Assembly (NCBI GenBank): GCA_000151295.1
Contig: GG745367.1
Location: 20,642 to 42,025, forward strand
Direction of reading: 5' to 3'
DNA: 21,384 bases
From: Allomyces macrogynus ATCC 38327
Taxonomy: Eukaryota; Blastocladiomycota; Blastocladiomycetes; Blastocladiales; Blastocladiaceae
The notes under the pieces are model-generated. The model saw nothing but the letters and a program-made list of their open reading frames with translations, did no database searches and was not told where the DNA came from. The position numbers were made by a program, and so were the translations under genes. Below are positions 1-10,300 of the stretch, one piece after another (within the stretch, counting starts at the first letter, position 1; the number at the start of each line of letters is the position of its first letter).

Positions 1-546
1 GAGTCCGGGCAGAGGAGGTCCAGGTAGGCCGTGACCCAGACTTTAGGTGCGGGACCGGTCGTAGCGAGACCCGTTTCCGGTGCGCCTATTACGCGTACGG
101 ATTGTGAGTGGTCGTCGGGGCAACGTGCTCTCAGATTCGGGCGGCAATGGATCCCCGCGTGGTGGTCGCTGGTCCGTTGCTCGAACCGAGCGTGGATTGG
201 TACCGAGGTCGGTGTGCCGCAGCGCCGGGGTCCGCTCATGGTCGGCAGCTGCGAGCACGATTTCGCGGCCAGCGTGCGAGAGAAGGAGCGGCAGGCGCTG
301 GTGGTCGTCCATCTCAAACGGCGAGCTGGGTGCGGTGCCGGCGTACTGCGAGGGCCACGCGGGTTCATCGTGCTGGCGGGTGTCGCGAGGGCGGTATTTG
401 GGCTCGGCATTGGCGTGGGTCGCAGTGGTGAGCAGCAGCAGCGCGACGGTGAGCGCGAAGAGCACGACGGAGCGGGTCGTCGTGGAGCAGCGCGCGATCT
501 TGGCGGGTGCAGCGTGGCGCGCCGGTGCAGCAACTGCGGTGCCCAT
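1..546 (-). CDS. Signal-peptide protein, partial, two exons (546..204, 85..1)
   Basis: The ATG at 546 opens a protein whose first 47 or so residues hold a basic stretch, a strongly hydrophobic core (VVLFALTVALLLL) and a small-residue run ending HANA before EPKY. This is a good signal peptide or signal anchor. Exon 1 runs to 204 (114 codons plus 1 nt). A 118-nt intron (donor GTACCA, acceptor AATAG) joins it in phase to exon 2, which stays open to the left edge. Without splicing the frame stops at 43. Exon 2 reads PKVWVTAYLDLLCPDS, which resembles the first strand and C-P-x-S/C segment of DsbA/thioredoxin-fold proteins, so a secreted or ER-lumenal thioredoxin-like protein is possible. That family call is a guess from a dozen residues. 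The signal peptide is the firmer observation, and the intron is moderately supported. The C-terminal part lies outside the window. Confidence 0.5.
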
Positions 547-1113
547 GGTCGAAAATCGCGGTCGCGATGGTGTCGTGGGGCTGGGTTGGCAGGCGGTGGA
601 GGCGTGTGGTTGGTGTGCGGAGACGCGTGCGCAAGAGCAAAAGTGCGAGCGCACGGGGAGCGGCAAACGAGACGCGTCTCGCCACGGGTCCTCGCGGTCG
701 GACCTCCTGTGCTGTTTGGATCCCCGGAAGGTGACCGGGCACGGCCGGCCCATCTTCTGCTCTCGTTCGCGACGCGACTGACGCTGCCGGAGCCGCAACT
801 GCGCAAGGCGGCAGGTGGGGGGCCCTCGCGGCCTCTCCCACGCCGGCTGGCTCCCGCTTGCGGCCGCATCCCGGCGGGCCGTGCCAATTGCGCCCCTGCC
901 CGCACGCACCCACCGTGCTTGTCGCACTTGCGCGATCGTCACGCCAAATGCCACCAGCAAACTCCGTTCCCAAACCAAAAAAAAATAAAAAATAAAAAAA
1001 AAAAAACCAAACCACGTTGTATCGGAATGATATGATCCATCCACGCCTGCTCCGCTCGACCACGACGCGCGCGGGCACTTGCGGTCGAGCGAAGCAGGGC
1101 CGGTGGCGACGGC
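547..1113. other. Intergenic region between the signal-peptide gene and SURF4
   Basis: About 570 bp between two genes of the same (-) orientation. It should hold the SURF4 3' UTR and polyadenylation site and the promoter of the left-edge gene. Apart from the A/T tract listed separately I see no conserved element. The open frames crossing it on both strands are long only because the DNA is GC-rich; they include homopolymer runs (F-rich or K-rich) and resemble nothing I know. Confidence 0.5.
977..1006. repeat. A-rich homopolymer tract (T-rich on the minus strand)
   Basis: Thirty bases of A interrupted only by two T, in otherwise GC-rich DNA. It lies about 110 bp beyond the SURF4 stop codon. 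On the transcribed minus strand it reads as a T-rich run in the expected 3' flank. It may mark the cleavage or termination region of SURF4, or be a simple microsatellite. On the plus strand it contains two AATAAA-like words, but no plus-strand gene ends here. Confidence 0.6.
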
Positions 1114-2297
1114 CTAGTAGGCCTTCTTCTTCTCGTCGACGCTATTGTGAGCGAGTGCCGACAGAGGTGAGGAAACAGGATCGATTTGAAATTCGCGGGA
1201 AGAAAAGGATCGAAAAGTGCAAAAGTGCACGCACCTGATCCCGCCCGGCCCCAAGTTGACCAGCAACAGGAACCCGCCCATGATCGACAGCGTCTGGAAG
1301 AAATCGTACTTGACGTAGTCGCTGTTGGCCAAGAAGAACCCCGTCGCAGCCACGTTAGTTCGCATCCATCCGCAGCGCAGTCCGACCACCCACCGCGCAA
1401 GGCACAAAAAGTTCATCCAGCGCCAACCAAAACGTACCGCTGCGGGTGGGTATGGTGCAGCGACCACCAGTTGTTGATAATCACATTGAAAATCGACAAG
1501 AACATGACCAGGAACAGCGCCGACCACTTGGCCTTGAACCCGACCATGACCATGACACACGCCACCGCACCGAGCAGCGAAAACACGAGCCGCAGCACCG
1601 TAAACTCGCCGCCAATCAACAGCGAAAAGAACAGGAACACGAGCAGCACGCGCCCACCGAGCTGCAAATACGTCGACCGGTCCGTCTCCGAGATGTCCGG
1701 CAAGCCCGGGAAAAACGACCGCCGCGACTTGGCATAGGCCTCGGCGAGCAGCATCAACAGCCCGCCCACCATCGACAGCGCGCGCACGAAAAACGACATA
1801 TCGAAGAGCAGGCCGTACCCGACCGATTGCAGGATAATGTCAATGAAGAGACCGCCGACGGCCAGGTCGGTGCGTTTGCGCAGAATCGCCATAGTCGAGC
1901 AGGTCATCATGAGCACCTAGTCGATCGAGTGAGGAGGATGATCAGCGACTCGACACGACGAAGACGGACGCTGCCGTCCGCGGATCCAAGTTGGGTGCGG
2001 GGAGATTCGCGCCCCTCGATCCGTTCAAGACGCTAAATGCACGTGCACGCGGAAGAACCGTACGATATTGAGCGCCAGGAAAAACTGGGAAAAGCCCGAC
2101 CGGAACCCGCGGTGCTGCTCCAAGAACCACACTTGGTCGTCCCATTGCGTGAAGATGCGCAACGAGTCCTCGATAAACGTGACGACGAGCAGGAAGCGCG
2201 CAATCGCCGGCAGGTACGGCTTCAGTGGGGCCCCCACCTTGTCGAGCGTGTCCTCGACGCGTGCCGTGAACGGCTTGAGGTCCTGCAGCGACGCCAT
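1114..2297 (-). CDS. SURF4: SURF4/Erv29-family ER cargo receptor, four exons
   Basis: Exons are 2297..2064, 1916..1438, 1321..1235 and 1141..1114. They join in phase to give 275 residues, close to the roughly 270 of animal SURF4 and about 310 of yeast Erv29. SURF4/Erv29 is a polytopic membrane protein that loads soluble cargo into COPII vesicles and cycles between ER and Golgi. Recognisable segments, in order, are an N-terminal amphipathic MASLQDLKPF start, the loop before QLGGRVLL, the phenylalanine- and leucine-rich hydrophobic segments, the DYVKYDFFQT motif, and LLLVNLGPGGISVDEKKKAY at the end. The last four residues, KKAY, fit the KKxx COPI retrieval signal. The last coding exon is only 28 nt and carries that signal. 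The start at 2297 follows from the family N-terminus. Donors are GTACGG, GTACGT and GTGCGT. Family identity is near certain; only the exon 1/2 junction is less directly supported. Confidence 0.95.
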
Positions 2298-3309
2298 GGC
2301 GAGTGCAGGCAGGAGGGGGAGGGGTCGACGATGGCGTCGGGGGTCCGGGATCCGGGTCTGGACGTAGGGAGGAAAGGGAGAGAGAGGAGAAGCAGGCGGG
2401 ACCGTGATCACGGCCAGGCAGGACAGTGTGGCGACAAACGGTGAGCGGCGAAGCACACAAAAGCGCGCGGGCAAGAAGAGCCCGTTGGACCCGTTTCCCG
2501 GCAGGGAGCGCGCGCGAGCGAACTGGAGCAGGCAGACAGGCTGGATCACGGCGTGGCCGCGGTTGGTACGGACTGGATTGCAGGATCAGCGTCGGGAACG
2601 GCACAGCGCGGTGCGTGTGCTGCAAGTGCTGGATCAAGCGCGGGTCGTTTAGCGCCTGGAGTCGCGGTCGTTGGCGTTGGTGCTGGTGCTGGTGCTGGTC
2701 GCGCGGGTGTTGGCGTCGACGGGCAGGGCGTCGTTGGCGAGCATGAGCTGGCGCGGATCGGCGGCAGAAGAAGGCAAGAAGAGGCGAGTCCCGCCGTGCT
2801 GGACTCGTCGGTGGTGACCGGCGGTGGTTTGTCTGTCGCGACACGCTCTGGTGGCCCCGCGTGCTTCTCACCTGACCAGTCTGACACGTCGCACGGCTCT
2901 CGCGCTCGACGCTGCTTGTGCCACGCTGATTTGCTGTTGGACACACGATGCCCGATTGCCGGCACGTCGCCACGAATGGGCCCTGACCGTGGCGGCGGGC
3001 GCGAGAGCCGCAGTGCCTCGGGCGCTGGGCGCGCGCCGGCGCTCGTCCTCGTCCTTCTGTGGTCGTGATCAAGGGCGATCATGAGCGCAATACGTAAAAA
3101 CAGCAATCGACCTCGAATTCGCAGGGCGAAACGGCAGTCTCCACCGAAACGGCAGTCTCCACCAATAACCAGGCCAACGGCCTCGCTCCAAAGTCGTCAT
3201 TCCTCCAGTCCCTCCCCTTCTCCCCTTCTCCTCTCCCTCCTCCGTCTTCACGTGTGCTCCCGCATCGGTCCTCCACGGCAGCAGACGGGGGTATCCAACC
3301 GCGCGATCC
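2298..3309. other. Intergenic region: SURF4 promoter side and adaptin 3' flank
   Basis: About 1 kb between the adaptin stop codon and the SURF4 start, both on the minus strand. It contains three GGTGCT units at 2679-2696, an 18-bp tandem duplication at 3127-3162 and a pyrimidine-rich stretch near 3200-3249 just beyond the adaptin stop. Long frames on both strands are rich in Arg, Ala, Pro and Gly and show no domain. I see no gene here. A 5' untranslated exon of SURF4 cannot be excluded. Confidence 0.5.
3127..3162. repeat. Two perfect copies of an 18-bp direct repeat
   Basis: The unit CGAAACGGCAGTCTCCAC occurs twice head to tail with no mismatch, in the intergenic region downstream of the adaptin gene. 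It looks like a simple recent tandem duplication. No function is evident. Confidence 0.9.
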
Positions 3310-6122
3310 TCACACCGCACCAACCCCCGCCGCGGCCATCCACGCAACAGGCACCGCGCCCGCGAAATACACGATCCCGGCCGACGACTTGACTGCGGCC
3401 TGCACCTGATCGGTCACGGCGCCACCGGCACTGCGCATCGCCGCGTTCCCGACAGTCAGCGGCAAGACTGCAGCCACACGCCCGCCGTTGGCGGGAACAA
3501 TGGGCGCGGTCATGACGGACGCGAGCGGCTGCGCCGGTGCAAGACCGAGTGCGTTCGTGTTCAACTGGATCGCGAAATCCGCGAGCGGGACCGCCGAATG
3601 GTTGACCAACTCGAGCGTCCACGATGGCTGGGCCGCGTTGCTGGGCGGGCCGCCCGTGAATGCGCCGAGGATTTCGAGCCCGTTGCCCTGTTCCTTGGAC
3701 AGCAGGACCGACTTGGTGGGCTGCGCCGACGTCGGCGACGCCGGCGACAGACCCTGGCTGGGACTCGCGCCGAGAATCGGGCTCGTCGACAGACCCGCGA
3801 GCGAGTTCATCCCCACACCTGCGTTGGGCGCGGCCACGGCCATGGGCGGGCTCGAACCTAACAAGTCGAGCAGCGACGCTGGCGGCGGAATCGCCGCAGG
3901 CATCGGCGACGCGGCGGTCGACCCGCCGACGGACGTCGAGTTACTGGGCGGCGGCAACGGCGCCATCAAATCAAAGTCGAGATCGAGCAAGTTTGGCACG
4001 GGCTCCTGCTGCGCGACCGCAGCCGCACTGACCGTACTGGTCCCGGCGGCCGGCGACGAGACCGACCCGCCACCGCCCATGGTCGAGACCGGGTCCTCAT
4101 CCTCATCCTCGTCGTCGCCACCGGCACCGCGCACGCCTGCGAGCGCCTTGGCTGGGGACACGGTACTGACGGGCTTTTGCCAGACGGCCGCGAGCGACCC
4201 GAGGTTCTGCGTGAGTTCCGCGAGCAATGCCGGCGACAATTGTTCGGCTGCCTCGTATTCGATCGGCGGGCACGGTCCCATGACAGCCGCGACACTCGCG
4301 CCCGACGACAGGAGCCGCCAGTAGACGAACGCGCGGTCGCGCAAATCCGGCAAATCCGACGCGGTCGCGAGCTGCAGGACCTGTTGCACGAGCGGCTGCG
4401 CCTCTGGGCGGCGCAGGAAACACTTGATCGTGGCCGTGAGCAGCTGCAGCTGCACGGTCATGTGCTCGTCCTTGAACCCATCGACAAAGACTTGCAGGAG
4501 GTCGCTCGCGTTGGCGATCCGGTCCGCGTACTCACCGACCATCCACAGGAGCGCCGCGCGCGCCTCTTCCTCGTCGAGCACATCGAGGTGCTCGCAGAGG
4601 ACAGGAATGATCCCCTCGTACCGGCCCGGGTACTTGCGGAAAATATCCTTGACGACGACCATGGCCTCTTGCACGACGTGGCTCACGCGCGTGCGAATCA
4701 GGTCGAGCAGCGTGCCGACGCAGGGCTCGGCCGCGGCCTCGATCTTGATCGCGCACGTGCCAATCGCGCGAATGGCCTTGCGCACAAACTCGACGTCGAC
4801 TTCGTTGGCATACTCTTTCAGCTCGTGCAAGACGACATCGACGTTACGGTCCGACGTGAGCCGCATCATAATGTCGAGTTTTTCCATCTTGACGTACTGC
4901 GGGTCATTGTACTTGCAGAAAAACACCTTGATTTCGTTGGCCAGCACGTCCGGTCGCTTCTGCAGGACGAGCTCAATGTTGCGCAGCGCGACATAGGTCA
5001 TTTCGGGCGTTGCGGCGAGCAGCGAGACGAGCGGCGGCGACAGTTTGCGCACGACCGTCGTGACCAACTCGGGCTCGGCGCCATTCAGCCGGTCCATCGA
5101 CAGCAGCAATACGCGCACGGCGCCGAGCACGACCGACGCGTTCGCGTGCGAGAGCCGCGGCAAGACACGTTCCATGATCGTCTTGATCTCCGTGATGTCG
5201 CGCGGCACGTACTCGGCGAGCGACTCGAGAATGAAGATTTGGCCCCACTCGGTGCACTCGTTGAGGGCAGCCAGCAGCTTGTGCAGGATCATGCCGTTGA
5301 TGACAAAGACGGTGTCCTTGTTGCGCGGGTTCTCTTGGATTTCGCGCAATGCGGCCACGGCATTGGCCACGACCATGGGGTTCGCGTCTGACAGCAGGTC
5401 CTGCAGCATCGTGACGAACCCATTGTCGACGGTGAGCTGCGGCTTGAGGTCGAACATTTTGGCCACACAGATCGCGGCCGTCTTGCGGACGTACGGGTCA
5501 TTGTCCTGTTTTGGTGGGAATACGCGATTTGGTCAGGGCATTGCGCGCGGCAGAGTCAGAAAAGGATCAGCCGTACCTTTAGAGTCTTGCGCAGCGGCTC
5601 CATCAAGTAATCCACAATCTTTTCGGCGCGCAGGCAGCCCATGGTGCGCACGGCCAGCGCGCGAATCAGCGGGTTCGGGTCGTCGGCGTCCTTGACAAAC
5701 GAATTGACGGCGAGAATGACGAGTTCGGGCTGCGTGCGCGCATAGTTCATGAGGTAGAGGTAGACAAGCTTCTTGAGCTCGAGGTCATCGGTCTGCATGC
5801 ACTTCAAGACGTCGGCAAACAGGCCCGACACGTCCTTCCCGACGGTCATGTTGGCAATCACGCGCTTGACGGCTTCCTTGCGGCGGTCCCGGTACTCGGA
5901 GTTGAGCTCGGACTTGAGTTCCATGTTTTCGCCTGGGCGTATGGCAGAGGAGGTGCGGGTGAGCGCATGCGGGTGAGGAGTGTGAACGTTCCAGTAGACA
6001 ACCGTACCCTTGCGAATGTTGGTCAAAAACTTCTTGACCTTGGGTGGCAGCGCCGTCATGGCCTGCCCGACGGCGCCCTCAAAGCGCGACGTGACGCGTG
6101 CAATCGCTGCTGCGGTCGCCAT
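3310..6122 (-). CDS. AP-1/AP-2 complex subunit beta (beta-adaptin), three exons
   Basis: Exons 6122..6008, 5932..5577 and 5505..3310 join in phase to 888 residues. Beta-adaptin is a large subunit of the clathrin adaptors at the trans-Golgi/endosome (AP-1) or plasma membrane (AP-2). The trunk (about residues 40-580) opens with [21 protein letters not shown] and contains [42 protein letters not shown] and [16 protein letters not shown], all highly conserved in the family. The hinge (about 590-760) has a clathrin box NLLDLD near residue 663 and a second LLDLL near 701. The ear begins around 762 (NGLEILGAF) and keeps the beta-sandwich part ([16 protein letters not shown]). The stop falls after [11 protein letters not shown], so the platform subdomain is missing. 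The N-terminus is about 40 residues longer than in typical family members. Both introns are short (75 and 71 nt), and the first is a multiple of three without a stop. AP-1 versus AP-2 cannot be decided by eye. Confidence 0.96.
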
Positions 6123-6746
6123 GGTGTCGGAAACGTGACGGGGGCCGGGAGGACGGTGATCTGAGGTTCACAGGCATGTGGTGAGCGACGGTCAAGCCGA
6201 GCACACGGGCGGACGCGCTCGCAGCACGGCGCGCAAGGGGCGTCGTGGAGACGGTCAGGGCGCCTTCAGTCGCATCGAGAAACAGATTTGCACCAGTTGT
6301 TGGCCGACTGTGCAGCGGGCTGGGCTTGGATCAGGTAGTCGCGCCGAGTCGACGTGGAATTTTGATGCCGGGCCGGTCAACGGGTTGGCTGCAGCGTCCA
6401 CGGCGATCGCAGTGCGGGAAGTTGAGAGCAGTCGGCGTCGCCGATTTGTCGAGACCGCGTGCTGGTGCGAAGTAGACGGCGTTGACGAGCTGGAGCGCGA
6501 AGGAGCGCGACGACTCTGACGAGAAAAAAGGAGCGGAGAGACGCGCGATCGCGGGACACGCGCAGGTCACGCCTTAGTCACGCACGAATCATGAATCATC
6601 CCCCACCCTCCGAAGTTGATCACTTCCACCATTTTGAAAGCTCAAGTCGCGCCTGTCCGCACACGAGTCCCCGCGGCACGCTGCCCGCAGAGTCACGGTG
6701 CCGCCCCCGCATCCGAATCGACTCGACCTGTGACGCAACCGACGCC
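6123..6746. promoter_or_regulatory. Divergent intergenic region between beta-adaptin and IleRS
   Basis: About 620 bp separating two divergently transcribed genes, so it should hold both promoters. I see no canonical TATA box near either start. A tandem GAATCAT duplication lies near 6586-6599. The IleRS frame is open upstream to an ATG at 6591, which would add 52 residues, but that extension is His-, Ser- and acid-containing and unlike a targeting peptide. Other open frames here look like noise. Confidence 0.5.
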
Positions 6747-9700
6747 ATGATACCACGACGCCTGGCGCTGGCGGCCGTGGCCAGCAGCAGCGGCCCGAAA
6801 TCAGCTATAAATGGGTTGCGATCGACGCCAGCCTGGCACTGGACCGCATCAAGGAGCGCTTCCAGCACCGCGACCACGACCAATCAGCAAAATCCCGACA
6901 CGATGGCCGCTGCGCGCCAGCACAGTTACGCGCACACGCTGCAACTGCCGCAGACCGCGTTCGGCATGCGGCCCGACCAGCGTTTGCGCCCGACCTATTT
7001 GAAGCGCACGACAGACGACCTCTACCAGTGGCAAGTAAGTACGCGCGCGTCGCCCGTTTCCTTCTCCACCTGGTGAACAACATCGTTTTCACCAGCTTGA
7101 TGTTGCGCAATCCAGGCCGCGCAAACAGACCGCGATCCGTTCATCTTGCACGACGGCCCGCCCTACGCCAACGGCGACGTGCACACGGGCCACGCGCTCA
7201 ACAAGATTCTCAAGGATGTGATCAACCGGCACCAGTTGCTCGAGGGCCGAACTGTGCACTATGTCCCCGGGTTCGACTGCCACGGGATGCCCATTGAGCA
7301 CAAGGCGCTGCAAGAAGCGGCCAAGGAGGCAAAGAAACTGAAATTGCCGCCGCCGAAACTCACGCCGCTCGAGGTTCGTGCGCGTGCGCGCGCTTTGGCC
7401 ACGGCCACGGTGGCGACGCAGACGGCCGCGTTCAAGGGGTTTGCCGTCATGGGCGATTGGGATCGGCCCTACCTGACCATGGCGCCCGAGTACGTGACGC
7501 GGCAGCTGAAAGTGTTTGAGAAAATGGTCGAACGCGGGCTCATCTACCGCCAGAACAAGCCGGTTTACTTTTCGCCATCTACGCAGTGCGTTTCCCCTGT
7601 TTCTTGGATAACGCTGGTCGCGCTGGGTCGCAACTGATCTCTTCTTTCTGGTCGCGCTCGGATAGAACCGCGCTCGCCGAGGCCGAACTCGAATACGAAG
7701 AGCACACGAGCACCTCCGTCTACGTCAAGATGCCCTTCCTGACTGGCCCGACCGACTCCACTCCCGTCTCGGCGCTCATCTGGACCACGACCCCATGGAC
7801 GCTGCCTGCCAACCAGGCCATTGCCGTGCACGCCGACCTCGAATATGCCGTGATTGCCGCCGTCTCGGGCGAGCACTGGCTGGTCGGTGTCGATCGACTC
7901 GCGGACCTGCCGTTCCTGCGCACCGACGACGGTGAGCCCGCGTATACAGTCGTGCGCACGATGCAAGGGCGCAATTTGGTCGGGTGGACGTATCGCGCGC
8001 CGTTCAAGTCGGAACCGTGCCCGGTGGTCGCGGCCGATTACGTGACGGCCGATTCGGGAACGGGGCTCGTGCATACGGCGCCAGGGCACGGCATGGACGA
8101 TTACTTGACGGGGCTCAAGCACGGGTTGGCCGTGTTCTCGCCAGGTACGTTGTGGGCATGACTCGCTCTGCTCGTGATCAGGTGAGCGCTAGAATCTGAC
8201 CGGATCACTCGAATAGTGGATGACTACGGCAAATTCACCTCCGAGACGCTCCCGGAACTCGTCGGCAAGCCCGTCCTCGGTGACGGCACGACCGCCGTCC
8301 TCGACCTGCTCACCACGCAAAACGTGCTCGTCTATCAGCACAAGTACGTGCACAAGTACCCCTACGACTGGCGGTCCAAGAAACCCGTCATCCAGCGCGC
8401 GACCCCGCAATGGTTTGCCGCCATTGACGCGATCAAGACCGAGGCGACCTCGGCCGTCAACGCCATTGCTATGGTCCCAGAAACCGGCCGAACGCGGCTG
8501 CGCCGGTACGTGGCCGACCGGTCAGAATGGTGCATTTCGCGCCAGCGTGCGTGGGGTGTCCCGATCCCCGTTGTCTACCATGCCGAGTCGGGCGAGCCGT
8601 TCATGACGCCGCAGTCGGTCGCGCATATCGCGCAGGTGCTGGAGGCGAATGGTGGTGCCGACGCGTGGTGGACGTTACCCGACGAGGCGTTCGTCTTGCC
8701 GGAGATGCGCGCCAAGGGGCCGTGGAAGAAGGGCGCCGATACGATGGACGTGTGGTTTGATAGTGGCACGAGCTGGACGTTGCTTGGCAGCGACACGGTC
8801 GCCGACGTGTACTTTGAAGGGTCCGACCAGCACCGCGGGTGGTTCCAGTCGGCGCTGCTCACGTCGATTGCGACCCGTGGTCACGCGCCGTACAAGAAGA
8901 TCATCACGCATGGGTTCTTGGTCGACGAGAAGAAGCAGAAAATGTCAAAGAGCATTGGTAACGTGGTCGCGCCCGACACGATCATCAATGGTGGCAGCGA
9001 CAAGAAGGCCGCGCCGGGGTACGGCGTCGACGGGTTGCGGTTGTGGGTCGCCATGGCCGAGTACACGCGCGATATTGCCCTTGGAAAGCAGGTGCTCGCG
9101 TCGGCCGGCGAGGCCGCGCGCAAGATTCGCAATACGTGCCGGTACCTGCTGGGCAATTTGCACGGTGTTGACGCAAGTGTATTGACGTTGCCCGCCGAGG
9201 GGCTCACACCGCTCGACCGTTACGTGCTGCACGAGCTTGGCGGGATGAGCCGCGTCGTGCAGGCTGCGTACAGGAGTCACGCCTACTACAAGGCTGTGCA
9301 GGCAATCAACGTGTTCACGAACAATGTCCTCTCGGCCGTCTACTTTGAGGCGCTCAAGGACCGGCTTTACGCGGACGCGCCTGCGTCGCCGTCGAGGAGG
9401 GCCGCGCAGTCAGTCTTGGCCAATGTACGTTTTGCTCTCTTTGTGTTCGTGGTCGCGTTGCCAAGATCGCTGATGCCTTTGCCATGTCTCTAGACCCTCG
9501 TGCACTACACGCAGGCTATTGCCCCGATCCTCCCGCTCATGGTCGAAGAAATCTACGACCACGGCCGCCACGTCCTGACCGCGCCGCGCGCCGACAAAAC
9601 CGAAGCCGACGGCTACTTTGTCGCGCGCAAGTGGGAGGACGTACCTGCGGCATGGGACCAGCCGGCGCTCGCCGACGATTTCGCCAAGCTGATCACCGTG

Positions 9701-10130
9701 CGCAACGCAGCCAACCAGCTGCTCGAGCAGTTGCGTCTGAGAAAGTACGTTCGCTCTTCTCCACCTCGCTTCCATTTTGATGTAGGCTAACCATCTTTTC
9801 TCTCTGCTTTCCAGGCTCATCAAGACCAACCAAGAGGCCGAACTGACCCTCTCCACCGCCGACCCGACCTTCCGCGCCTTCCTCGAGCCGTACGCGGCCA
9901 CGCTCCAGTCGCTCGTCGTGTCGAGCCACGTGTGCGTCACCGAGACGCCTGACGCGGACGCCAAGTACGGGAGCACGCCCGACCACGTCGAGGCCGGTCT
10001 GCCCGCAAGGTTGACGCTGACGGCACGCCGGGCGCGCGCGCACAAGTGTCCGCGGTGCTGGAACTATTGGTCGGCGGCCGAAGGTGCGCTGTGTGCGCGT
10101 TGCACGGCGGCGGTGGGTGGTGGGCAGTGA
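6747..10130 (+). CDS. IARS2: Isoleucyl-tRNA synthetase, mitochondrial type, six exons
   Basis: Exons 6747..7034, 7116..7585, 7666..8144, 8217..9424, 9494..9744 and 9815..10130 join in phase to 1003 residues, the usual size of organellar and bacterial-type IleRS. The enzyme charges tRNA-Ile. The start at 6747 gives an Arg/Ser/Ala-rich, acid-poor leader typical of a mitochondrial presequence. The synthetase proper begins near residue 58 (YAHTLQLP). Visible motifs are PPYANGDVHTGHA with the class I HxGH signature at about 119-122, GFDCHGMPIEHK, the editing-domain segment LIWTTTPWTLPANQAIA, WFDSGTSW, GSDQHRGWFQSAL, the KMSKS loop at about 654-658, and a C-terminal zinc finger with Cys 977, 980, 992 and 995 (KCPRCWNYW and CARC). 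All key residues are present, so it should be active. The gene converges on DRC3. In-frame ATGs at 6591 and 6903 are alternative starts. The yeast counterpart is ISM1. Confidence 0.97.
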
Positions 10131-10300
10131 GAAGGAGGAGGGGAAAGAGGGGTAGTGGAGGGTTTTGGTATCCTAGTTTTGAATTAGTATTGGTATCGCA
10201 ACGGTTGCAATTCATCATGGTCAACAAGACACTGGCCCGTTGTTCAAAATGTGAGTAGACGTCCCTCAAGTCCACCTCTCCCTCCCTCCTCCACACACGG
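10131..10300. terminator. Convergent 3' ends of IleRS and DRC3
   Basis: Only 170 bp separate two stop codons facing each other. The stretch 10150-10220 is AT-richer than its surroundings (TTTTGAATTAGTATTGG) and holds a small inverted repeat GCAAC-G-GTTGC near 10198. Both polyadenylation sites probably lie here, and the transcripts may overlap. A pyrimidine-rich run follows at about 10262-10300. Confidence 0.5.

Noticed and set aside
31..1044. Open frames of more than 330 codons on both strands at the left end
   Set aside because: They overlap each other, run through the A/T homopolymer tract, begin at non-ATG codons or contain no domain. Only the minus-strand segment with the signal peptide is plausible as coding.
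1942..3072. Minus-strand frame of 376 codons upstream of SURF4
   Set aside because: It overlaps SURF4 exon 1 in another frame and is Pro/Arg/Thr-rich with no domain. I treat the region as intergenic.
4177..5391. Plus-strand open frame of 404 codons
   Set aside because: It is antisense to the highly conserved beta-adaptin trunk. Its Asp/Arg/His/Val-rich composition mirrors the codons of the opposite strand.
6178..6519. Plus-strand frame of 113 codons between adaptin and IleRS
   Set aside because: It has no ATG with a recognisable product and overlaps minus-strand frames of equal length. It is most likely promoter DNA.
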